A stretch of 47,159 nt of DNA from Mycobacterium sp. UM_CSW (lineage in GTDB: Bacteria > Actinomycetota > Actinomycetes > Mycobacteriales > Mycobacteriaceae), in contig NZ_AUWQ01000085.1 of assembly GCF_000455205.1 (NCBI RefSeq), positions 1 to 47,159 of the forward strand. Reading direction: 5' to 3'. Below are positions 7,215 through 16,704 of this stretch, piece after piece. Under the pieces are notes generated by a model, which did no database searches, was not told the origin of the DNA, and was given only the letters and a program-made list of their open reading frames with translations. Position 1 is the first letter of the stretch; every line of letters starts with the position of its first letter. Position numbers and translations under genes: made by a program.

Positions 7215-10058
7215 ATGAGTCCAGAATCTGCCCGCCCGCGGCGACTTCGCGTGTCCGCGCTGGCGGCGGTCGCCAACCCGTCGTACACGCGCGTCGACAC
7301 CTGGAACCTGCTCGACGACGCCTGCCGTCACCTGCGCGACGTCGACCTCGCCGGGCTGGACAAGACGCACGACATCGCCCGGGTGAAGCGCCTGATGGAC
7401 CGCATCGCCGCGTACGAGCGCTACTGGCTGTACCCCGGCGCGGCCAACCTCGCGACGTTTCGCGCCCACCTCGAGGGGCTTTCGACGGTGCGCCTCAGCG
7501 AGGAAGTGTCGCTGGCGGTGCGCCTGCTGAGCGAATACGGCGACCGCGCCGGGCTCTTCGACACCACCGCGTCGCTGGCCGAGCAGGAGCTGGTCGCCCA
7601 GGCCAAACAGCAGCAGTTCTACACTGTGCTGCTCGCCGACGACGCCCCGTCGACGGCCCCCGACAGCCTGGCCGAGTGCCTGCGGGCGCTGCGCACCCCG
7701 TCCGACGACGTGCAGTACGAGCTGCTGGTGGTGGGCAGCATCGAGGACGCCATCACCGCGGTCGCGCTGAACGGCGAGATCCAGGCCGCGATCATCCGCC
7801 ACGACCTGCCGCTGCGCTCCCACGACCGGGTGCCGCTGATGAACACGCTGCTGGGCGCCGCCTGCGAAGACGCCGAGGACGTGGTGGCCAGGAACACCCA
7901 GGACTGGGTCGAATGCGCCGAGTGGATCCGGGAGCTCCGGCCGCACATCGACCTGTACCTGCTCACCGACGAGTCGATCGCCGCGGAAACCGAGGACGAA
8001 CCCGACGTCTACGACCGAACGTTCTACCGGCTCAACGACGTCACCGACCTGAACAGCACCGTGCTCGCGGGCCTGCGAAACCGTTTCGCCACACCGTTTT
8101 TCGACGCGCTGTGCGCCTACGCGGGCGCCCCGGTCGGCCAGTTCCACGCGCTCCCCGTCGCGCGGGGCGCCAGCATCTTCAACTCGAAGTCCCTGCAGGA
8201 CATGGGGGAGTTCTACGGCCGCAACATCTTCATGGCCGAGACCTCGAGCACCTCCGGCGGCCTGGACTCGCTGCTGGACCCGCACGGCAACATCAAGAAG
8301 GCGATGGACAAGGCCGCGGTGACGTGGAACGCCAACCACACCTACTTCGTCACCAACGGGACCTCCACCGCCAACAAGATCGTCGTGCAGGCCCTGACGC
8401 GACCGGGCGACATCGTCCTCATCGACCGCAACTGCCACAAGTCGCACCACTACGGCCTGGTGCTGGCTGGGGCCTACCCGCTGTACCTGGACGCCTACCC
8501 GCTGCCCGAGTACGCGATCTACGGGGCTGTGTCGCTGCACACGATCAAAAAGGCGCTGCTGGACCTCGAGGCGGCCGGCCAGCTGGACCGGGTCCGCATG
8601 CTGCTGCTGACCAACTGCACCTTCGACGGCGTCGTCTACAACCCGCGCCGGGTGATGGAGGAGGTGCTGGCGATCAAGCCGGACATCTGCTTCCTGTGGG
8701 ACGAGGCGTGGTACGCGTTCGCCACCGCGGTGCCGTGGGCGCGCCAGCGCACCGCGATGGTGTCCGCCGAACGCCTGGAGCAGATGCTGGCGTCGCCGGA
8801 ATACGCTGCGGAATACCGGGATTGGGCCGCATCGATGGAGGGAGTGCAGCGTTCCGAGTGGGTCGATCGGCGGCTGCTTCCCGACCCGGCCCGCGCGCGG
8901 GTCCGCGTCTACGCGACGCATTCCACGCACAAGTCCCTGTCGGCGTTCCGGCAGGCGTCGATGGTCCATGTCCGCGACCAGGACTTCAAGGCGCTCACCC
9001 GCGACGCGTTCGTCGAGGCGTTCTTGACGCACACCTCGACATCGCCGAACCAGCAGCTGCTGGCGTCGCTGGACCTGGCGCGCCGGCAGGTCGACATCGA
9101 GGGCTTTGAGTTGGTCCGCAACGTCTACAACATGGCTCTCGTCTTTCGCCACCGCGTCCGCAAGGACCGGCTGATCGGCAAGTGGTTCCGCATCCTCGAC
9201 GAGTCCGACCTGGTGCCCGACGAGTTCCGCGCGTCGTCCGTCAGCTCCTACCGCGAGGTCCGCCAGGGCGCCCTGGCGGAGTGGAACGAGGCGTGGCGCT
9301 CGGACCAGTTCGTCCTGGACGCGACGCGCGTCACCCTGTTCATCGGCAAGACCGGCATGAACGGCTACGACTTCCGCGAGAAGATCCTGATGGAGCGGTT
9401 CGGAATTCAGATCAACAAAACCTCTATCAACAGCGTGCTGCTGATCTTCACCATCGGGGTCACCTGGTCAAGCGTGCACTACCTGCTCGACGTGTTGCGG
9501 CGCATCGCAACCGACTTCGAGCGCAGCCAGAGCATCGGCGGCAAGGACGACCGTGCCCTGCAGCAGCGCCGGGTCGAGGAGATCACCGAGGACCTGCCGC
9601 ACCTGCCGGATTTCAGCGAATTCGACATGGCGTTCCGCCCGGTCGACGCCTGCATGTTCGGCGACATGCGGTCGGCCTTCTACGCCGGATACGAGGAGTC
9701 CGACCGCGAGCACGTGCTGATCGGCATGGCGGGCCGGCGGCTCGCGGAGGGCCGGACGCTGGTCTCCACGACGTTCGTGGTGCCCTACCCGCCGGGCTTC
9801 CCGGTGCTGGTCCCCGGCCAGGTGGTCTCCAAGGAGATCGTCTATTTCCTGGCCCAGCTCGACGTCAAGGAGATCCATGGCTACAACCCCGACCTGGGGT
9901 TGTCGGTGTTCACCGACGCCGCGCTGGCGCGCATGGAGGCCCAACGCAGCGCGGCGACGGCCGCGGTCGGTTCGGCGTACCCGGCCTTCGAGCTGCCGGC
10001 CGACGCGTCGGCGCGCAACGGCGACAGCGTCGTGCAGGCGGTGAGCGGGGGCGGCTGA
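7215..10058 (+). CDS. adi: PLP-dependent Orn/Lys/Arg decarboxylase family protein (Rv2531c-like)
   Basis: The protein has 947 residues, the length I recall for Rv2531c. It has an N-terminal wing/receiver-like domain (about 1-270), a fold-type I PLP core, and a C-terminal decarboxylase domain (about 760-920). The core includes ETSSTSGGLDSLLDPHGNIK, NGTSTANKIV, LLLTNCTFDGVVYNP and DEAWYAFATA. The PLP-binding lysine is Lys573 in YATHSTHKSLS (codon at 8931). The family decarboxylates basic amino acids to diamines such as agmatine, cadaverine or putrescine in the cytoplasm. The exact substrate cannot be assigned. It is transcribed in the same direction as efp-nusB, as in M. tuberculosis, but with four extra genes and the small peptide between. 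Confidence 0.95.
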   Translation: MSPESARPRRLRVSALAAVANPSYTRVDTWNLLDDACRHLRDVDLAGLDKTHDIARVKRLMDRIAAYERYWLYPGAANLATFRAHLEGLSTVRLSEEVSLAVRLLSEYGDRAGLFDTTASLAEQELVAQAKQQQFYTVLLADDAPSTAPDSLAECLRALRTPSDDVQYELLVVGSIEDAITAVALNGEIQAAIIRHDLPLRSHDRVPLMNTLLGAACEDAEDVVARNTQDWVECAEWIRELRPHIDLYLLTDESIAAETEDEPDVYDRTFYRLNDVTDLNSTVLAGLRNRFATPFFDALCAYAGAPVGQFHALPVARGASIFNSKSLQDMGEFYGRNIFMAETSSTSGGLDSLLDPHGNIKKAMDKAAVTWNANHTYFVTNGTSTANKIVVQALTRPGDIVLIDRNCHKSHHYGLVLAGAYPLYLDAYPLPEYAIYGAVSLHTIKKALLDLEAAGQLDRVRMLLLTNCTFDGVVYNPRRVMEEVLAIKPDICFLWDEAWYAFATAVPWARQRTAMVSAERLEQMLASPEYAAEYRDWAASMEGVQRSEWVDRRLLPDPARARVRVYATHSTHKSLSAFRQASMVHVRDQDFKALTRDAFVEAFLTHTSTSPNQQLLASLDLARRQVDIEGFELVRNVYNMALVFRHRVRKDRLIGKWFRILDESDLVPDEFRASSVSSYREVRQGALAEWNEAWRSDQFVLDATRVTLFIGKTGMNGYDFREKILMERFGIQINKTSINSVLLIFTIGVTWSSVHYLLDVLRRIATDFERSQSIGGKDDRALQQRRVEEITEDLPHLPDFSEFDMAFRPVDACMFGDMRSAFYAGYEESDREHVLIGMAGRRLAEGRTLVSTTFVVPYPPGFPVLVPGQVVSKEIVYFLAQLDVKEIHGYNPDLGLSVFTDAALARMEAQRSAATAAVGSAYPAFELPADASARNGDSVVQAVSGGG

Positions 10059-10064
10059 GCGCCG

Positions 10065-10289
10065 CTATCCGGTCACTGCCGGCCAGTCCGACAGGCCCTG
10101 CTGGATTCCGCGGGCTATCTCGTCCTGCCGCGCCGGGCTGCCGACGGAAGCCGTTCGTTGGCAGCTGCAGCTTAGTGCGCTGAACGCGCTAGGGTCGGCG
10201 CTCGCCGTCGCCGATCCGACGACGCCGGCACCCACGCAAATGGCAACGCCGATCAGGATTTTGCTGGTCAATATCGTCAACTTTCCCAT
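10065..10289 (-). CDS. Small secreted protein
   Basis: The protein has 74 residues and begins with a signal peptide: MGKLTILTSK, a hydrophobic core (ILIGVAICVGAGVVGSATAS) and a probable cleavage site in ASADPSAF. The mature peptide contains a Cys-x-Cys (ALSCSCQ) and GIQQGLSDW. Small mycobacterial exported proteins with an ADP..F..LSCSCQ mature start are common, and none that I know has a defined function. The gene lies head-to-head with nothing and ends 7 bases from the adi stop, in convergent orientation. Confidence 0.75.
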   Translation of the reverse strand: MGKLTILTSKILIGVAICVGAGVVGSATASADPSAFSALSCSCQRTASVGSPARQDEIARGIQQGLSDWPAVTG

Positions 10290-10343
10290 GACGATTCCAG
10301 CGTAGGCGCGGATCGCTGGGAATCTGCTGGGAAGCCCTGTGAC

Positions 10344-11138
10344 TCAGGGGGTTTCCGCCGCCGCGCGGTCTTCCGGATGACCGGGGTGGCGTCCCGGACG
10401 CTGCGGCAACACGATGACCAACGCGACGACGATCGCGGCGATCACCGCCGACGCCAGGGGGCGGCTCAGCGCGAGGCCGCCGTCGGCGACCGGCTTGTCG
10501 ATGAAGTCGCCGACGGTCGCGCCCAGCGGCCTGGTGAGGATAAAGGCCACCCAGAACAGGGCGACACGCGAGATGTCGGTCCAGTAGTACAGGGCCACGA
10601 CCACCAGCAGGGCCGCGCCGAACACCAGCGCGCCGCGTTCGTAGCCGAATCCGCGGGTGTCGGCGAGCCAGTCGCCGAGCGCGGTGCCGAGCGTCTGCGA
10701 AAACGTGATGGTGGCCCAGTAGAACGCCTCGACCTTCGGCGTCGACACGGTACTCACCGACACCGTGCCCTGCGTCCAGCGCCACAGCCCCAGGGTCGCC
10801 AGGAGGAGACTCAACAGCAGCAGCGATCCGCCCGTGTAGCCGATCCCCAGTTGTCGGTCGGCGAAATCGGCCAGCGTCGTGCCGAACGTCGTCGAGGCCA
10901 CGATGGTGGCCCAATACAGGCTCGCGTGGAATTGCTTGGCGAAGATCTGCGCGACGACCAGGGCGACGAGCGCGACGCCGAATAGCGCGACCCCCGCGGC
11001 GTAACCCCAGTTCAGCGTCATCGTGACGGTGTCGCCACCCGTCTCGCCCAGCGTCGTCGCCAGGATCTTGATCACCCAGAAGCCCAGGGTGACCGCAGGA
11101 ACCTTGGTCAAGGCGTGTTTGGCCGCGTCATCAGTCAC
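10344..11138 (-). CDS. COG4705-like multi-span membrane protein with four internal repeats
   Basis: The protein has 264 residues from GTG 11138, preceded by GGGAGGATC. About eight hydrophobic helices are arranged as four repeats. Each repeat carries a small-residue/acidic signature: TTLGETGGD, TTFGTTLADFAD, QTLGTALGDWLAD and RPLGATVGDFID. The pattern suggests a symmetrical membrane channel or transporter assembled from four similar hairpins, with conserved Gly, Thr and Asp lining a path. The best family match I can recall is the predicted membrane-anchored COG4705 group, whose function is unknown. It is divergent from the MFS gene with 204 bases between. Confidence 0.75.
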   Translation of the reverse strand: MTDDAAKHALTKVPAVTLGFWVIKILATTLGETGGDTVTMTLNWGYAAGVALFGVALVALVVAQIFAKQFHASLYWATIVASTTFGTTLADFADRQLGIGYTGGSLLLLSLLLATLGLWRWTQGTVSVSTVSTPKVEAFYWATITFSQTLGTALGDWLADTRGFGYERGALVFGAALLVVVALYYWTDISRVALFWVAFILTRPLGATVGDFIDKPVADGGLALSRPLASAVIAAIVVALVIVLPQRPGRHPGHPEDRAAAETP

Positions 11139-11342
11139 GTAGTTGATCCTCCCACGGCGTCCCAGGCTATGCGTCCCCTATGAATTTCGTCGTGCCGATA
11201 AGGCGTTCAACATGTTTCAGGCCGCGCGTGACCGCGCATATCGGTGTCCACATTAAACGGCGTTATGAAAAACCTTAACGTTCAATAAGTTTGGCGCGCC
11301 GCGATCCCGGGTGCCCGCCAAACGCTGTGGCAACATTGTTGA

Positions 11343-12560
11343 ATGGGTGCGCGGTGGTCGATCATGGCCGTCTCGTTGGGGGTGACGGCGACGTCCTTCC
11401 TTTTCATCAACGGCGTGGCGTTCCTCATTCCCTCGCTCGAGTCGCGCCGCGGCATGTCGCTGCCGACGGCGGTCCTGCTGTCGTCGATGCCCAGCTGGGG
11501 CATGGTGGTCACGCTGGTCTTCTGGGGTTACGTGCTGGACCGGGTCGGTGAGCGCACCGTGCTCACGTCGGGCTCGGTGCTGACGGCGGCCGCCGCCTAC
11601 GCGGCCGCGTCGGCCCATTCGGTGCTCATGATCGGTGTGTTCCTGTTTATCGGCGGGATGGCCGCGGCGAGCTGCAACACGGCCGGCGGCCGGCTGGTGT
11701 CGGCCTGGTTTCCGCCCCGCCAGCGCGGCCTGGCGATGGGCATCCGTCAAACCGCGCAGCCGTTGGGAATTGCCTTGGGCGCGTTGGTGATACCGGAGCT
11801 GTCCGAAAGCGGACCGCACCGCGGGCTGATGTTCCTCGCGGTGATGTGCACGATCGCGGCGGTGGCCAGCGCGATCGGAATCGTCGATCCGCCAAGGAAA
11901 TCCCGCACGGCGGCGGCGGTGGAGGAGCTGGCCAGCCCGTATCGCGGCTCGTCCGTGTTGTGGCGCATCCACGCCGTCGCCGGCCTGCTGATGATCCCGC
12001 AGACGGTGACCGTGACGTTCATGCTCGTGTGGTTGATGCATCGCCACGGTTGGTCGGTGGCAGCCGCGGGCGGCCTGGTCACCCTGACCCAGGTGCTCGG
12101 CGCCGCGGGCCGAATCGCGGTGGGGCGGTGGTCCGATCGCGTCGGCTCGCGAATGCGCCCGGTGCGCGCGATCGCCATCGCCGCCGCGGTGGCGCTGTTC
12201 GTGCTCGCCCTCACCGACGGCACGGGTTCGGGATACGCCGTGTTGCTGATGGTCGCCATCTCGGTGCTCGCCGTCCTCGACAACGGGCTGGAGGCCACCG
12301 CGATCACGGAGTTCGCCGGGCCGTTCTGGAGCGGACGGGCGCTGGGCCTGCAGAACACCACGCAACGGCTGATGGCCGCGGCCGGGCCGCCGCTGTTCGG
12401 CGCGGTGGTCGCGGCGGCCGAATACCCGGCGGCCTGGGCGCTGTGCGGGCTGTTCCCGCTGGCGGCGGTGGCGCTGGTGCCCGCCGGGTTGGTGCCGCCG
12501 GGCCTGGACAGCCGGCCGCCGCCGCCGGAGCGAGAACTGGCCGGCGCGTCGCGACCGTAG
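11343..12560 (+). CDS. MFS transporter
   Basis: The protein has 405 residues with about 12 hydrophobic helices in two halves. The start (MGARWSIMAVSLGVTATSFL) leads into the first helix. The loop between helices 2 and 3 carries a degenerate MFS motif A (GYVLDRVGERTVL), and the matching loop in the second half reads GRWSDRVGSRMRPV. The family moves small solutes by proton symport or antiport across the inner membrane. The substrate is not deducible. Upstream is an A/T-rich patch (about 11250-11290) that probably holds the promoter. Confidence 0.9.
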   Translation: MGARWSIMAVSLGVTATSFLFINGVAFLIPSLESRRGMSLPTAVLLSSMPSWGMVVTLVFWGYVLDRVGERTVLTSGSVLTAAAAYAAASAHSVLMIGVFLFIGGMAAASCNTAGGRLVSAWFPPRQRGLAMGIRQTAQPLGIALGALVIPELSESGPHRGLMFLAVMCTIAAVASAIGIVDPPRKSRTAAAVEELASPYRGSSVLWRIHAVAGLLMIPQTVTVTFMLVWLMHRHGWSVAAAGGLVTLTQVLGAAGRIAVGRWSDRVGSRMRPVRAIAIAAAVALFVLALTDGTGSGYAVLLMVAISVLAVLDNGLEATAITEFAGPFWSGRALGLQNTTQRLMAAAGPPLFGAVVAAAEYPAAWALCGLFPLAAVALVPAGLVPPGLDSRPPPPERELAGASRP

Positions 12561-12736
12561 TTTTCGCTCACCGGGATCGCAAAGACGTCGCCGTTCGCCA
12601 GGTGGCGCAATAGGGCGGTGGGTGCGGCTTTTTGCTGGTCGCCACCGAATCGCGCCCGGCGCAATGCTTCGATGCGGTCCCGGGGGCCGCCTTTGACCAC
12701 CCCGGGCGGCCCGCCGGGCCGCGTTAGCGTGACGGC

Positions 12737-13486
12737 GTGGGGCAACCAGTACCGATTCGCGGCCCTTTAGAGGGGTCCCGATCCGACCGTGCCCGCCGGG
12801 TGGCCGACGTGTTGCGCCAGCAGATCCACGCCGGCGCCTACCCCGACGCGCTGCCGGCCGAGCACGAACTGGCGGCCGAATTCGCGGTGTCGCGCAACAC
12901 CGTTCGCGAGGCGCTGGCGGTCCTGAAGAACGAGGGACTGATCGACCGCGGCCCGAAGGTCGGCACGCACGTCGCCCAGCGCAAGTATGCCCACGGGCTG
13001 GACGCGCTGCTGGGGCTCAAGGAGACGTTCAAGCACCTCGGTGAGGTGCGCAACGAGGTGCGCGCCGCCATGCCGGTGACCGCCCCGCCGTCGGTGGCCC
13101 GCCGGCTGGGGCTTCAGGCGGGCGGGCAGGCGGTGTTCGTCGAGCGGTTGCGATACCTTGGCGACCTGCCGCTCAGCCTCGACCTGACCTACCTGGCCCC
13201 GGACATCGGAAGCCGGATCCTGGACTACCCGCTGGAGACCAACGACATCTTCGCGCTCATCGAGGAGGTGAGCGGGCAGCGGCTGGGTTCGGCGTCGCTG
13301 GCGCTGGAGGCCATCCCCGCCGACGCGCACTCGGCGGCCACACTGCAGGTGCCCGACGGGGCGGCGCTGCTCATGCTGGAGCGGCTCACCAGCCTCGACG
13401 ACGGCAGGCCCGTCGACCTCGAGTACATCCGGATGCGTGGTGATCGAATCACCATGCGCGGCAGTTTAATTAGGAGCAAGCCATGA
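12737..13486 (+). CDS. GntR family regulator (HutC/UTRA type)
   Basis: The protein has 249 residues from GTG 12737. Residues about 18-80 form the winged helix of GntR proteins (ELAAEFAVSRNTVREALAVL, then IDRGPKVGTHV). Residues about 95-245 form a UTRA ligand-binding domain (VERLRYLGDLPLSLDLTYLA; LMLERLTSLDDGRPVDLEYI). Its stop overlaps the start of the ferredoxin gene in an ATGA, and the next five genes are also coupled, so it is the first gene of a six-gene operon. It probably senses the operon substrate or a derivative and represses its own operon. UTRA proteins commonly bind small acids or phosphosugars, so the ligand is open. Confidence 0.92.
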   Translation: MGQPVPIRGPLEGSRSDRARRVADVLRQQIHAGAYPDALPAEHELAAEFAVSRNTVREALAVLKNEGLIDRGPKVGTHVAQRKYAHGLDALLGLKETFKHLGEVRNEVRAAMPVTAPPSVARRLGLQAGGQAVFVERLRYLGDLPLSLDLTYLAPDIGSRILDYPLETNDIFALIEEVSGQRLGSASLALEAIPADAHSAATLQVPDGAALLMLERLTSLDDGRPVDLEYIRMRGDRITMRGSLIRSKP

Positions 13487-13710
13487 CGCTGGTCAACAAC
13501 CGTGCCGACGTACCCGTCACGATCGACGAGTCGCTCTGCATCGACGGCTGCACCCTGTGCGTCGAGGTCTGCCCGCTGGACGCGCTGGCCATCAACCCCG
13601 ACACCGGCAAGGCCTACATGCATGTCGACGAATGCTGGTACTGCGGCCCCTGCGCGGCCCGCTGCCCCACCGGCGCCGTCACCGTCAACATGCCCTACCT
13701 CTTGCGCTGA
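13483..13710 (+). CDS. Dicluster ferredoxin (8 Cys), partner of AprA-like flavoprotein
   Basis: The protein has 75 residues and AGGAG lies 7 bases before the ATG. The Cys are at 19, 23, 26 and 30 (CIDGCTLCVEVCP) and at 51, 54, 57 and 61 (CWYCGPCAARCP), enough for two [4Fe-4S] clusters. The first set has C-x3-C-x2-C-x3-C-P spacing, one residue longer than the usual C-x2-C start. Small ferredoxins next to an AprA-like flavoprotein recall AprB of adenylylsulfate reductase, but this one lacks the AprB C-terminal tail. It probably passes electrons to or from the flavoprotein encoded four genes downstream. It overlaps both neighbours. Confidence 0.9.
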   Translation: MTLVNNRADVPVTIDESLCIDGCTLCVEVCPLDALAINPDTGKAYMHVDECWYCGPCAARCPTGAVTVNMPYLLR

Positions 13711-15098
13711 TGAAACGCCAAGCCGCGCGGCTGATCTCGATCGCCGCCGTTATCGTCGCCGTCGTTTCCGGCTGCTCGCTGGAGTCGTTCTCGCAATCCT
13801 CCGGCGTGGTCAACGTCGTGGTGGGGTACCAGTCCAAGACCATCAACACCGTCACCGCGGGCACGCTGCTGCGCGCGCAGGGGTACTTGGAGCACCGGCT
13901 CGCCGACATCACCACCCGCACCGGGACCCGATACGCGGTGCGCTGGCAGGACTACGACACCGGCGCCCCGATCACCGCGCAGATGCTCGCCGAGAAGATC
14001 GACATCGGCTCGATGGGCGATTACCCGATGCTGATCAACGGCTCCAAGACGCAGGCCAACCCGCTGGCCCGCACGGAGATGGTGTCGGTCACCGGCTACA
14101 ACCCGCGCGGCGCGCTGAACATGGTTGTGGTGGCTCCCGATTCGCCGGCGACCACGCTGGGCGACCTGGCCGGCGCCAAGGTGTCGGCCAGCGTGGGTTC
14201 GGCAGGCCACGGCACGCTGGTGCGCGCCCTGACCAAGGCCGGCGTCGGCGGCGTGGAAGTGCTCAACCAGCAGCCCCAGATCGGCGCGTCCGCCCTGGAA
14301 TCCGGTCAGGTGCAGGGGCTTTCGCAGTTCGTCGCGTGGCCGGGGCTGCTGGTCTATCAGGGCAAGGCCAGGCTGCTCTATGACGGCGCTGAGCTGAACC
14401 TGCCCACCCTGCACGGCGTGGTGGTGCGGCGCTCGTACGCGTCGGCCCACCCGGAGGTGCTGGCGGCGTTCCTGCAGGCGCAACTGGACGCGACCGATTT
14501 CCTCAACTCCAAGCCGCTGGAGGCCGCGCGGATTGTCGCGCAGGGGAGCGGGCTGCCGCAGGAGGTGGTGTACCTATACAACGGCCCCGGCGGCACCTCG
14601 TTCGACACCACACTGAAACCGTCGCTGGTCGATGCGCTGAAAAGCGATGTGCCGTACCTGAAGTCGATCGGTGACTTCGCCGACCTCGACGTGGGAAAGT
14701 TCGTCGTGGACGCACCGCTGCGCGCGGTGTTCGCCGCCCGCGGGCTCGACTATGACGCGACGCGGGCGCGCGCCGTCAACCCCTCGGTGCTCGCCGGCGA
14801 CCCCGCGCTGGCCAGCGAGCTGTGGCTGGACGGCTCCGACATCACCCAAACCGTCGCGAATCCCACCGCTCTGCTGCAGGCGATCAGGGATGCCGCCGCC
14901 CGCGGTGCGAAGGTCCGCGCGGCCTACGTTCCCGACGCGGAGCTGGGAACGCGGTGGTTCGCCGACAAGGCGGTCTGGGTGCGGGACGGCCAGACCTATC
15001 TGCCCTTCGGCACCGTCGCCGGGGCCCGTCGCTACACCGCTGCCCATCCCGGCAGCGTCGCCGTGAATTACCAACAAGCACTGGGAGGTTCGGTATGA
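13710..15098 (+). CDS. ABC transporter substrate-binding lipoprotein (TauT/NitT type)
   Basis: The protein has 462 residues. The ATG at 13710 overlaps the ferredoxin stop (TGATG) and gives a lipoprotein signal peptide with lipobox VVSGC, so Cys22 would be lipidated after cleavage. The body matches substrate-binding proteins of nitrate/sulfonate/taurine importers (MLAEKIDIGSMGDYPMLING; LAGAKVSASVGSAGHGTLVR; FLQAQLDATDFL). It is about 130 residues longer than TauA or SsuA, with the extra part at the C-terminus (about 340-462). The protein should capture the substrate at the outer face of the membrane and deliver it to the permease. The substrate is unknown. Confidence 0.9.
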   Translation: MKRQAARLISIAAVIVAVVSGCSLESFSQSSGVVNVVVGYQSKTINTVTAGTLLRAQGYLEHRLADITTRTGTRYAVRWQDYDTGAPITAQMLAEKIDIGSMGDYPMLINGSKTQANPLARTEMVSVTGYNPRGALNMVVVAPDSPATTLGDLAGAKVSASVGSAGHGTLVRALTKAGVGGVEVLNQQPQIGASALESGQVQGLSQFVAWPGLLVYQGKARLLYDGAELNLPTLHGVVVRRSYASAHPEVLAAFLQAQLDATDFLNSKPLEAARIVAQGSGLPQEVVYLYNGPGGTSFDTTLKPSLVDALKSDVPYLKSIGDFADLDVGKFVVDAPLRAVFAARGLDYDATRARAVNPSVLAGDPALASELWLDGSDITQTVANPTALLQAIRDAAARGAKVRAAYVPDAELGTRWFADKAVWVRDGQTYLPFGTVAGARRYTAAHPGSVAVNYQQALGGSV

Positions 15099-15958
15099 CC
15101 GCCGAATTGAGCGAACGGGTCGTGGGTGCCGTCCCGCTGCCCGCCGTGGCGACCCCGCGCCCGTCGGCCTGGACGGGGCGGTCGTGGCGGTCGTGGCTGG
15201 TGCGGGTGGCGTCGGTGGTCGCCGCCATCGGGCTGTGGCAGCTTCTCACCGCCGGCAAGGTGCGGGCGGTGCTGCGATTCGATACCCTGCCGACGGTCAC
15301 CCAGATCGTGACCGCGCTGCACCGCCGGCTGGGCGCCTACGAGTACTGGCTCGACCTGGCGCAGTCGCTGCTACGGATCCTCACCGGGTTCGGGCTGGCC
15401 GCGGTGATCGGGGTGGCGACCGGGGTGCTGCTGGGCCGCTCAAGGCTTTTCGCCGACGTGTTCGGTCCGCTGACGGAGTTGGCCAGGCCCGTCCCGGCCA
15501 TCGCGCTGGTGCCGGTGGCGATCCTGCTGTTCCCCACCGACGAGGCCGGGATCGTGTTCATCACCTTCCTCGCGGCCTACTTCCCGATCATGGTCAGCAC
15601 CAGGCACGCGGTGCGGGCGCTGCCCACGCTGTGGGAGGACTCGGTGCGCACGCTGGGCGGCGGCCGGTGGGAGGTGCTGAGCCAGGTCGTGTTGCCGGGC
15701 ATCCTGCCGGGCGTGTTCGGCGGGCTCTCGGTCGGCATGGGGGTGGCGTGGATCTGCGTGATCTCCGCCGAGATGATCTCCGGTCGGCTCGGCGTCGGTT
15801 ACCGCACCTGGCAGGACTACACCGTGCTGGCCTACCCCCAGGTGTTCGTCGGCATCATCACCATCGGCGTGCTCGGCTTCGCGACGGCGGCCGCCGTGGA
15901 AGTGGTGGGCCGCCGGGTGACGCGGTGGCTGCCGCGGGCACAGGAGGAGGCACGATGA
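15095..15958 (+). CDS. ABC transporter permease (TauC/SsuC type)
   Basis: The protein has 287 residues from an ATG overlapping the lipoprotein stop. It has about six hydrophobic helices. The conserved binding-protein-dependent transport loop lies near residues 175-205 (RTLGGGRWEVLSQVVLPGIL, the EAA motif). Earlier, ARPVPAIALVPVAILLF is typical of TauC/SsuC proteins. It forms the membrane channel of the importer with the ATPase encoded next, again through an ATGA overlap. Confidence 0.93.
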   Translation: MTAELSERVVGAVPLPAVATPRPSAWTGRSWRSWLVRVASVVAAIGLWQLLTAGKVRAVLRFDTLPTVTQIVTALHRRLGAYEYWLDLAQSLLRILTGFGLAAVIGVATGVLLGRSRLFADVFGPLTELARPVPAIALVPVAILLFPTDEAGIVFITFLAAYFPIMVSTRHAVRALPTLWEDSVRTLGGGRWEVLSQVVLPGILPGVFGGLSVGMGVAWICVISAEMISGRLGVGYRTWQDYTVLAYPQVFVGIITIGVLGFATAAAVEVVGRRVTRWLPRAQEEAR

Positions 15959-16704
15959 CTTCGAAAAACCGGGGCATGAGCCTCGAGCTCGATCGAGTCC
16001 GGTTGTCCTACACCGGTTCTCCCGTCATCGACGAGCTGAGCCTCACGGTGCGGCCGGGAGAGATCCTGGTGCTCACCGGGCCGTCGGGCTGCGGCAAGTC
16101 GACGGTGCTGCGGGCGCTGGCCGGCCTGCTGGCGCCCGGCGACGGCCGGGTGCTCGCCGACGGCGTACCGGTCACCACCACCTCGGGCGACCGCGGCATG
16201 GTCTTCCAGGACAGCGCGCTGCTGCCCTGGCGCACTGTGCGGTCCAACATCGAGTTGGCGCTGCGGCTGCGCGGCGAACCCCGCGCCACCCGGCGCGCGG
16301 CGGCCGAGCGCTGGATCGACGAGCTCGGGCTCACCGGCTTCGGCAACTACCTGCCCAAGAGCTTGTCCGGCGGGATGCGCCAGCGCGTCCAGTTGGCCCG
16401 CGGCCTGGCCGGGGCGCCGCGCGCGGTGATGATGGACGAGCCGTTCGGGGCGCTGGACACCCAGACCCGTGCCGCCATGCAGCGCCTGCTCGTCGACACC
16501 TGGCGCACCCATCCGACCACGATCGTCTTCGTCACCCACGACGTCGACGAGGCGCTGACGCTGGGGGACCGGATCGTCGTGCTGGGCAAGGCCGGCGAGC
16601 CGGTGCGCGCGGTGCTCGACGTGCCGGATCCGCGCCTGGACCGGCCGCGTCCGGAACTGCGCGCCGATATCATTGCGGCACTTGACCATTCGGTGGCGGC
16701 ATGA
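15955..16704 (+). CDS. ABC transporter ATP-binding protein (TauB/SsuB type)
   Basis: The protein has 249 residues. Walker A is GPSGCGKST, the Q-loop is [11 protein letters not shown], the signature is LSGGMRQRV, and Walker B is [12 protein letters not shown] with a following H-loop ([13 protein letters not shown]). All catalytic parts are intact. The LLPWRTV sequence after the Q-loop and the overall order are those of nitrate/sulfonate/taurine importers. It powers uptake by the permease encoded upstream. The stop overlaps the flavoprotein start (ATGATGG), which ties import to the oxidoreductase. Confidence 0.94.
   Translation: MTSKNRGMSLELDRVRLSYTGSPVIDELSLTVRPGEILVLTGPSGCGKSTVLRALAGLLAPGDGRVLADGVPVTTTSGDRGMVFQDSALLPWRTVRSNIELALRLRGEPRATRRAAAERWIDELGLTGFGNYLPKSLSGGMRQRVQLARGLAGAPRAVMMDEPFGALDTQTRAAMQRLLVDTWRTHPTTIVFVTHDVDEALTLGDRIVVLGKAGEPVRAVLDVPDPRLDRPRPELRADIIAALDHSVAA

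Noticed and set aside
7152-9152. Minus-strand frame of 666 residues opposite adi
   Set aside because: It is a shadow of the adi coding frame; its product has no recognisable fold.
11253-12365. Minus-strand frame of 370 residues opposite the MFS gene
   Set aside because: It is a His/Arg-rich shadow with no domain, while the plus strand encodes a clear 12-span transporter.
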